Origin: Microplitis mediator
Lineage: Eukaryota > Arthropoda > Insecta > Hymenoptera > Braconidae
Assembly: GCF_029852145.1 (NCBI RefSeq)
Contig: NC_079976.1
Location: 992,001-1,056,000 of the forward strand
Reading direction: 5' to 3'
DNA length: 64,000 nucleotides
The notes below the pieces were generated by a model that did not search any database, had not been told where the DNA came from, and saw nothing but the letters and a program-made list of their open reading frames with translations. The translations under genes were made by a program, and so were the position numbers. Positions 58,579-64,000 of this stretch are shown piece by piece (position 1 is the first letter of the stretch; the number at the start of each line of letters is the position of its first letter).

Positions 58579-59229
58579 GTAATTTTTTTTTTTTTTTTTT
58601 TATTACTAAATAAGAAATAGATTTTATGAGGGAAAAATTTGAGTGGAAAAAGTCATAAATTTGACATTTGTTAATTGTCACGTTAATTTTTTTTTTTTTT
58701 TTTTTGTAAGTAATTGAGCAAATTGGAAGTTAGTACGTGATAAATTTGCTATTAGGCGACAAACTGGTGTAGTATAATGAGTTAGTTATCATAAACATGC
58801 GAGAATTATTTTTTACTTGCCGAGTAACGATAAATTTGTTGTTGTCAATGTAATTGTTATTGTTATTGTTTAATAATTGCGCTCGGAGGGTATGGAGGAG
58901 AGGAGAGAAGGAGGGGGGGGAGAAAAGAGAAAGAGAGAAAGAGAGAGTGTGGGTGAGAATGAGGATGAGGATGAGGTAGGAGAGGAGGTCAATGATAACA
59001 ACGGACGGGAGAATGCAGGGTCAAGACAATAGACGATACGTTAAATTAATTGGTGACTATTTTCTATGCGTTTTATTTATACGCTATGACTAGTCCGGTT
59101 TTTAAATTTAACATTCAATGGACAATAGAGAGTTTTGTTGGATAATTGAGTTCGAGTAATAGGAAGGAAGTTAATTAACAAAAAAAAATTTTTAAGTTTC
59201 AAAAATTTGATAATTTTTGTGAGTAATGT

Positions 59230-59410
59230 AGCAGCCATAAGACGAATTTAAAACTATTAATAAATAGAGTAAATAATTTAGAAAATAAAATTTTAAATAA
59301 ATGCACGTTTAGAAAATTTTGAAATTAATAAGTGCATTTTTTCGAAATATTTTTTTTTTTAAATTTACTCTATTTATTTATAATTGAAAATTTGTCTGAT
59401 GGCTGAATTC
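59230..59410. mobile_element. Decayed GACGTC-type palindromic MITE
   Basis: GCAGCCATAAGACGAATTT on the left and AAATTTGTCTGATGGCTGA on the right are inverted. ATGCACGTTTAGAAAATTTT in the centre matches the family core. Confidence 0.5.
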
Positions 59411-60331
59411 AGACTCATAATTTTTACTGAGGAAAAAAAATTTTTGGAGTGAATTTTTTTTTCTTTGTGAAAAAAAATTTCGGATTTGAGGGAAAGTAAT
59501 TTTTTAAGGGATTAATTGAATGGGAGGTAAAAGATTTTAAATTCTGAAAAAATTAATTTTTATGGATATTTTGTATATTTGATTGGAGTAATGGATTTTT
59601 TGTGGAAAGATGGGGGTAAAAAATTATTTTGGGGGTTGTAGAAAAATTATTGAATGTAATTGATGTGAATTATGTGTAGTTTGGGAATAGTTATTGATAG
59701 AATTTATTCGGAGCACGAGATTTGTTATCTAAACTTTGAAATTGTTGGAATAATCATGTGCTGTGGTACTTGAAAATAGATATTGAAAACCGGATGATAA
59801 TTTATGTGGATTATGAATTTGGAAATGATGACATTTATAGTCGAGTAAAGTAAGAGAAATTTAATGTAATTATTTTTATTTTTACTTGTTTTGATTTTGA
59901 AATTTCCCACCGGTTTTCGGGAAATAAAAGCTTAGGTTTTTTTGTGATGGAAATAGAGGAGAAATTTCGAGTAAATTATTTCTCAAATACTTCGATATCA
60001 CCAGAAAACTCATTAATTATTAATTAGAGTAGAGCTTTGGAGTAGAAAAAATATAATTTATTTTTACTCCGTAAATTATTGATAAAATATTTCAAAATTT
60101 CTCTTTCTAGTCATTGAATCTAAATATCGTGTCGATTCGCTGAAAAAAAAATTTTTAATTTCTAATATCGATATAGAAAATAAATATTTTTTATAAAAAA
60201 AATTTGACATTAATAATTTAATGTATTTTCAATAAATTATCACATCTCGACATAAATTTCTCTTTTAAAATCATCAGATATAAATATCAAGTTCAATTCT
60301 TTCGTAAAATATTCAAATCCCAGATACTGAT

Positions 60332-60471
60332 AAATAGTATATTACATACCTAGGCCAGTAAAATAAGAAAAGTCTCAGAGCACATGTAATTGTTGGCCGA
60401 GGCGAAGCCGAGGCTGACAAACATGTGGTCTGAGGCTTTCTTTTTTACTGGCCAAGGTGCGTATACTATTT
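60332..60471. mobile_element. 140-bp GC-loop palindrome
   Basis: Arms AAATAGTAT...GGCCAGTAAAATAAGAAAAG and the inverted counterpart ending ACTGGCC...ATACTATTT. The loop is rich in CCGAGGCGAAGCCGAGGC. No coding capacity. Confidence 0.65.
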
Positions 60472-60473
60472 TT

Positions 60474-60552
60474 CTGCTCGACGAAGCCGGAAAGTTGCAA
60501 CTTCGTTTAGGGCAGCGGCCCGAAAGTTGCCACTTTCCGGCCGGAGGGCAGA
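60474..60552. repeat. Second GC-rich palindrome adjoining the first
   Basis: CTGC...CCGGAAAGTTGCAAC pairs with GTTGCCACTTTCCGG...GCAG. It stands out from flanks that are almost pure A/T. Confidence 0.6.
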
Positions 60553-60724
60553 AAAAAAATTTTCTTTAATTCTAAAAATTTCTCATTTTTTAATTTCCAA
60601 TTTCAAATAATTTTTCTCAAATTTAATTTTAAAATTTTTAATTTTACACGAATTTCTCAAAAATATGAATTTTTAAAATTTAACCATTAAATTGAAAAAT
60701 TTCCCATAAAAAATAAATTAGTAC

Positions 60725-60920
60725 GATACTGAAGTTAGCAGACGTCTAATAATTTTTGGATTTTTTTTTAGACGATAAACCATAAAAAAAAAAAAATATT
60801 TTAAAAAATTGCACCTTTAGTTTCTTAAATTTTCTACATGTGCATATTTTTATTTTATTTTTTTGCAATTAATTTTTTGAAAAACAAAAATTCAAAAATT
60901 GTTAAATGTCTGCTATTTTA
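60725..60920. mobile_element. GACGTC-type palindromic MITE, tandem copy A
   Basis: GATACTGAAGTTAGCAGACG at the left, AATGTCTGCTATTTTATGA at the right, CTACATGTGCA in the centre. Confidence 0.75.
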
Positions 60921-61126
60921 TGACACTGAAGTTAGCCGACGTCTAATAATTTTTGTTTTTTTTTTAAAACAATAAATTATAAAAAAAAAATATTTGAAAA
61001 AATTGCACTTGTAGTTTTTGTGATTTTCTACATGTGCATATTTTTAGTTTTTTTTTTTATTTGGAATTGATTTGTTGAAAAAAGAAAAACTGAAAGTTGT
61101 TGAGTGTCTGTCAATTTCAGGATCAT
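60921..61126. mobile_element. GACGTC-type palindromic MITE, tandem copy B
   Basis: TGACACTGAAGTTAGCCGAC at the left, GTCTGTCAATTTCAGGATCA at the right. It directly abuts copy A in the same orientation. Confidence 0.8.
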
Positions 61127-62006
61127 GCTATTTTCATGATCATTAAATTAGTATCAGTCTCAAAATTATAAAGTTAAAAAAAAAAGAAACGAATTGAAAT
61201 ATATAGTACGTATGTAATAATTAAATTGTCCGTATTAGCAATATTCGACACATGGTGTGCACACACTGATATTCTTAGACACACGTATGATTGCAATAGC
61301 CGCCTGTTGAACCCACACCTTTATTGGTAACTCAGGGACAATGATCACGTGTCCCTTATATTATGCATGTATTGTCCTTACATGTTAATAAGTTTAAACG
61401 TTAGCATTTGTACCGCATTTTAAATATAAACTTCTTTAATTGTATTTATTATCATCGCTTCCACATATATTTTCAGCTTTATATTACATACATTATACTT
61501 TACTACACTCTAGACACTTAATTAGTACATATGTACATAAATACATACATAAATAAGTATAAGAACATTTTTTTTTATGCTCATTACTGAGGTCTTACTG
61601 TCGGACATATATTTTTATGTCATACATTTATTAATAATCTTTTTTATTTATTATTATTACTAAATAATAAATAATTCGGTAAATTATTAACTTGGATATC
61701 ATTTACGTCAATTAAATGACAATTTGTCTGGTTTATATAAATATATATAAATGTATATGACGGTTATATTTTTAGCTGAGGTTACTGAGAGAGATATTAC
61801 GAGTTACGAGATATTGATAAATATAGAGTAGACAAAGACTTAAAACTACGGATCTGACATATTTATATTCATTATTCAGTCTCTATATAATTGGATTTAT
61901 TTTTTAATTGATAATTTTAATAATTTTTCTGTGTAAAAAAAATTTACTCTTAAAATGTTACAAAAAATTCGTGACCGTGAACTTCAAAATTTGAGACAAT
62001 TCTGGT
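61127..62006. other. Intronic/intergenic, no gene seen
   Basis: AT-rich with a slightly GC-richer patch at about 61240-61380 (ACACATGGTGTGCACACACT palindromic stretch). Confidence 0.5.
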
Positions 62007-62378
62007 CTGATTAAACAACTGAATTCGAGCGAATTAAAAATTTTAATTCTGTTATATTCTGTCGAATTCCGCAAAACAGAATTCAACTGAATTGAAAATT
62101 TGAATTTGAATTAAACAGAATAAAAGCGATTTAAAAATTTCAAATTCGTTTTAATTCAGTTCAATTCGGATTCAGAACCAGAAATTGGAGAATTATTTTC
62201 GAATTAATCAGAATTAAACCGATTAGAATTATTTAAATTCGTTTTAATTTGGACAAATTCTGGTTTTCCTGCCGAATTAGACAGAATTCATTTTTAAGTT
62301 AGGTACCGAATTAACAGAATTCATCTGAATTAAATAGAATTAAAAATTTAATTCAATCGAATTCAGTTGTTTAATCAG
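62007..62378. mobile_element. Foldback element with GAATT-rich interior
   Basis: Ends CTGATTAAACAACTGAATTC and its inverted complement. The interior has some twenty GAATT/AATTC motifs in alternating sense. No open frame. Confidence 0.75.
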
Positions 62379-63028
62379 GGTGAGCTTTGAGTTGATAATT
62401 TTTGGAACCTCGAAAATATTTAAGAGCAAAAATATTTTAATTTACTGCTAGTAGGGTAGAGGTACCATTTGTGGCCACTGCTCCATTTTTGGAAAATAAA
62501 ATTTCCATTTTAATAGTGGGGTAAAAGTGTCTTTAAAAATATTTAAAAAATTAATTATAATATTGCGTCTTTTACAAATTATTTTATTAAAATTTTTCAA
62601 GGGTCCAAAACTGGCCCCAAAGTGACCAAAAACGGTACCTCTACTCTGGTTCAATTCAAATTATTTTTTATTTCGCTGTTTGTTGCTTAGTTCTTTTTGC
62701 TGCACAGTCGAAATTAGGTAAATTTTATTTTACAATTAATTTCCATAAAAAACCGTAAAAAGAAATTTTTATTCATCAAAATCCATTAATTATTAATTAT
62801 TAATTAATTATCACAGCTTTATAAATAATTCTTATAATTATTAACCGTAAAAAACTTTAACTATTAATTTTAATTATCAAAGCTCTGAATCTATAAAAAA
62901 AATTACTGTCGAAATTTTTCCACTTCAAAAATGATTAATTATAAAATTCAATTTTCATAAAAAATTTAATTCGTTTTTCGCAATTACCCCAACTAGAAAA
63001 ATTTCGAAGAAATACAAAAAAAAATGAA

Positions 63029-63231
63029 TGATACTGAAGTTAGCCGACGTCTAATAACTTCTGGACTTTTTTTCAAACAATAAATTATAAAAAAAAAATA
63101 TTTGGAAAAATTGCACCTATAGCTTTTTTGATTTTCTACATATGCATTTTTTTAGTTTTCTTTTTTTTTTTAATTAAGCCGTTGAAAAAAAAATCCGAAA
63201 ATTATCAATTGTCTGTTAACTTCAGGATCAT
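63029..63231. mobile_element. GACGTC-type palindromic MITE, head-to-head copy A
   Basis: TGATACTGAAGTTAGCCGAC at the left, GTCTGTTAACTTCAGGATCA at the right. Confidence 0.8.
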
Positions 63232-63237
63232 AAAAAA

Positions 63238-63438
63238 TGATTATGAAGTTAAGAGACAATTTACAATTTTCGGATTTTATTTTCAAAAAATCAATTACAA
63301 AAAAAAGAAAATAAAAATATGCACATGTAGGAAATTTAAAATACCGCAGGTGCAATTTTCTAAAATATTTTATTTTTATAATTTAGTGTTAAAAAAAAAA
63401 TCCAAAAATTTTTAGACGTCGGCTAACTTCAGTATCAT
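63238..63438. mobile_element. GACGTC-type palindromic MITE, head-to-head copy B (inverted)
   Basis: Starts TGATTATGAAGTTAAGAGAC and ends GACGTCGGCTAACTTCAGTA. It is the opposite orientation to copy A, seven bases away. Confidence 0.8.
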
Positions 63439-64000
63439 AGAAAAAATAAATTTAAAAATTGAATAGCGGTAAAAAAAATTATGATGATGTTCCATTGAGC
63501 ATTGACTGGATAAATAAATTTTATGAATGAAAAATAATAAAAGCTGCATAAGCACTTAGTAATTAATAGTGTACACTCGTCCGGTATAAAATAAACGCTG
63601 AGTCAATAAATGAACTTTTAACTAAAATCAAGTAAAGCGAATTAAATGAATAGTAGCCACCATAGCTTAAGATATACAGTAATTTCATATCTATTCGCTG
63701 ACTCAGATCCGTCTTTCCTCATATTATATTTATCGTACACCTAAACTCGTTGATTTTCGACTATAATTTTTTATTCAGTCCCCATGCATACTTTGGGTTG
63801 CATCCCATGCCCTCTACTCTCTCCCTCCCCCTCTTTGTCTGTTATAAAACACACACGCATTAAAATATGTTGACAGTACTGTGGCATTTCCGGTGCTCAG
63901 ATTTCACGTCTCAAAATCATCTTATACAATGTAAGTGTTATCCATGTCTGTTAACTCGCGATTAAGTGTCTCGTTGTATTAAATATACCCCACAATGTAT
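63439..64000. other. Right edge of window, no gene seen
   Basis: Unique-looking AT-rich sequence with modest complexity. No exon of mirror recognised. Confidence 0.5.

Larger units (their letters stand above)
58579..64000 (+). other. Probable mirror intron 1 (continues past window)
   Basis: AT-rich sequence after the GTAATT donor, filled with MITEs and foldbacks listed separately. 58880-59030 is GA-rich. No second exon was recognised before the edge. Confidence 0.55.

Overview
This window is animal nuclear DNA, very AT-rich outside exons, with spliced genes, long introns and many short inverted-repeat (foldback) elements. It looks like an insect genome. A hymenopteran parasitoid is my best guess, but that rests on general character (AT-rich, one ara/caup-type gene beside a mirror-type gene, many TA-flanked foldback elements) and not on a diagnostic marker.

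The one gene I can read almost completely is an Iroquois-class TALE homeobox gene of the araucan/caupolican type on the + strand. Its coding exons are 11313-11360, 16495-16881, 20831-20964, 27771-28129 and 30319-31345, plus a short last exon whose identity is uncertain (31486-31525 or a mostly untranslated exon from 36627). Joined to 31525 the frame is 1995 bases, or 664 residues. All junctions have AG/GT borders and the phases agree. The homeodomain is entirely in exon 4. The start, the Cys-rich GRPMMTDPVTGQTVCSCQYD block, the KPKIWSLAD block and the DTPPQTPPNMKV block all match the family.

About 27 kb downstream, on the same strand, a good ATG context begins a 13-codon phase-0 exon (58540-58578: MSQFSYRGSPNLQ then GT). 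It is built like exon 1 of the first gene, so I read it as the first coding exon of the neighbouring Iroquois gene, mirror. The rest of that gene lies beyond the right edge. The window would then hold an Iroquois complex: upstream flank (1-10.5 kb), ara/caup promoter and gene (10.5-31.5 kb, perhaps to 37.3 kb), the intergenic regulatory interval (to about 57 kb), mirror promoter/leader (about 57-58.5 kb) and the start of mirror intron 1. By family knowledge both products are nuclear transcription factors that pattern dorsal and proneural territories and often share enhancers.

The rest is noncoding and full of repeats. I recognise at least eight classes of foldback or MITE-like elements, several with TA at both ends as a likely target-site duplication. 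One carries a 42-bp minisatellite (45394-46550, with the right end of a second copy at 1-140). One is a 1.1 kb foldback with internal 185-bp units (41919-43062). One is a 200-bp palindromic family present at least nine times. There are also six sets of 160-310 bp tandem repeats, and four of the repeat arrays share one short palindromic core. No rRNA, tRNA or CRISPR array was seen. Nothing here amounts to a new enzymatic system; the most interesting material is the repeat architecture inside the Iroquois regulatory landscape and a GC-rich hairpin island at 53.8 kb.
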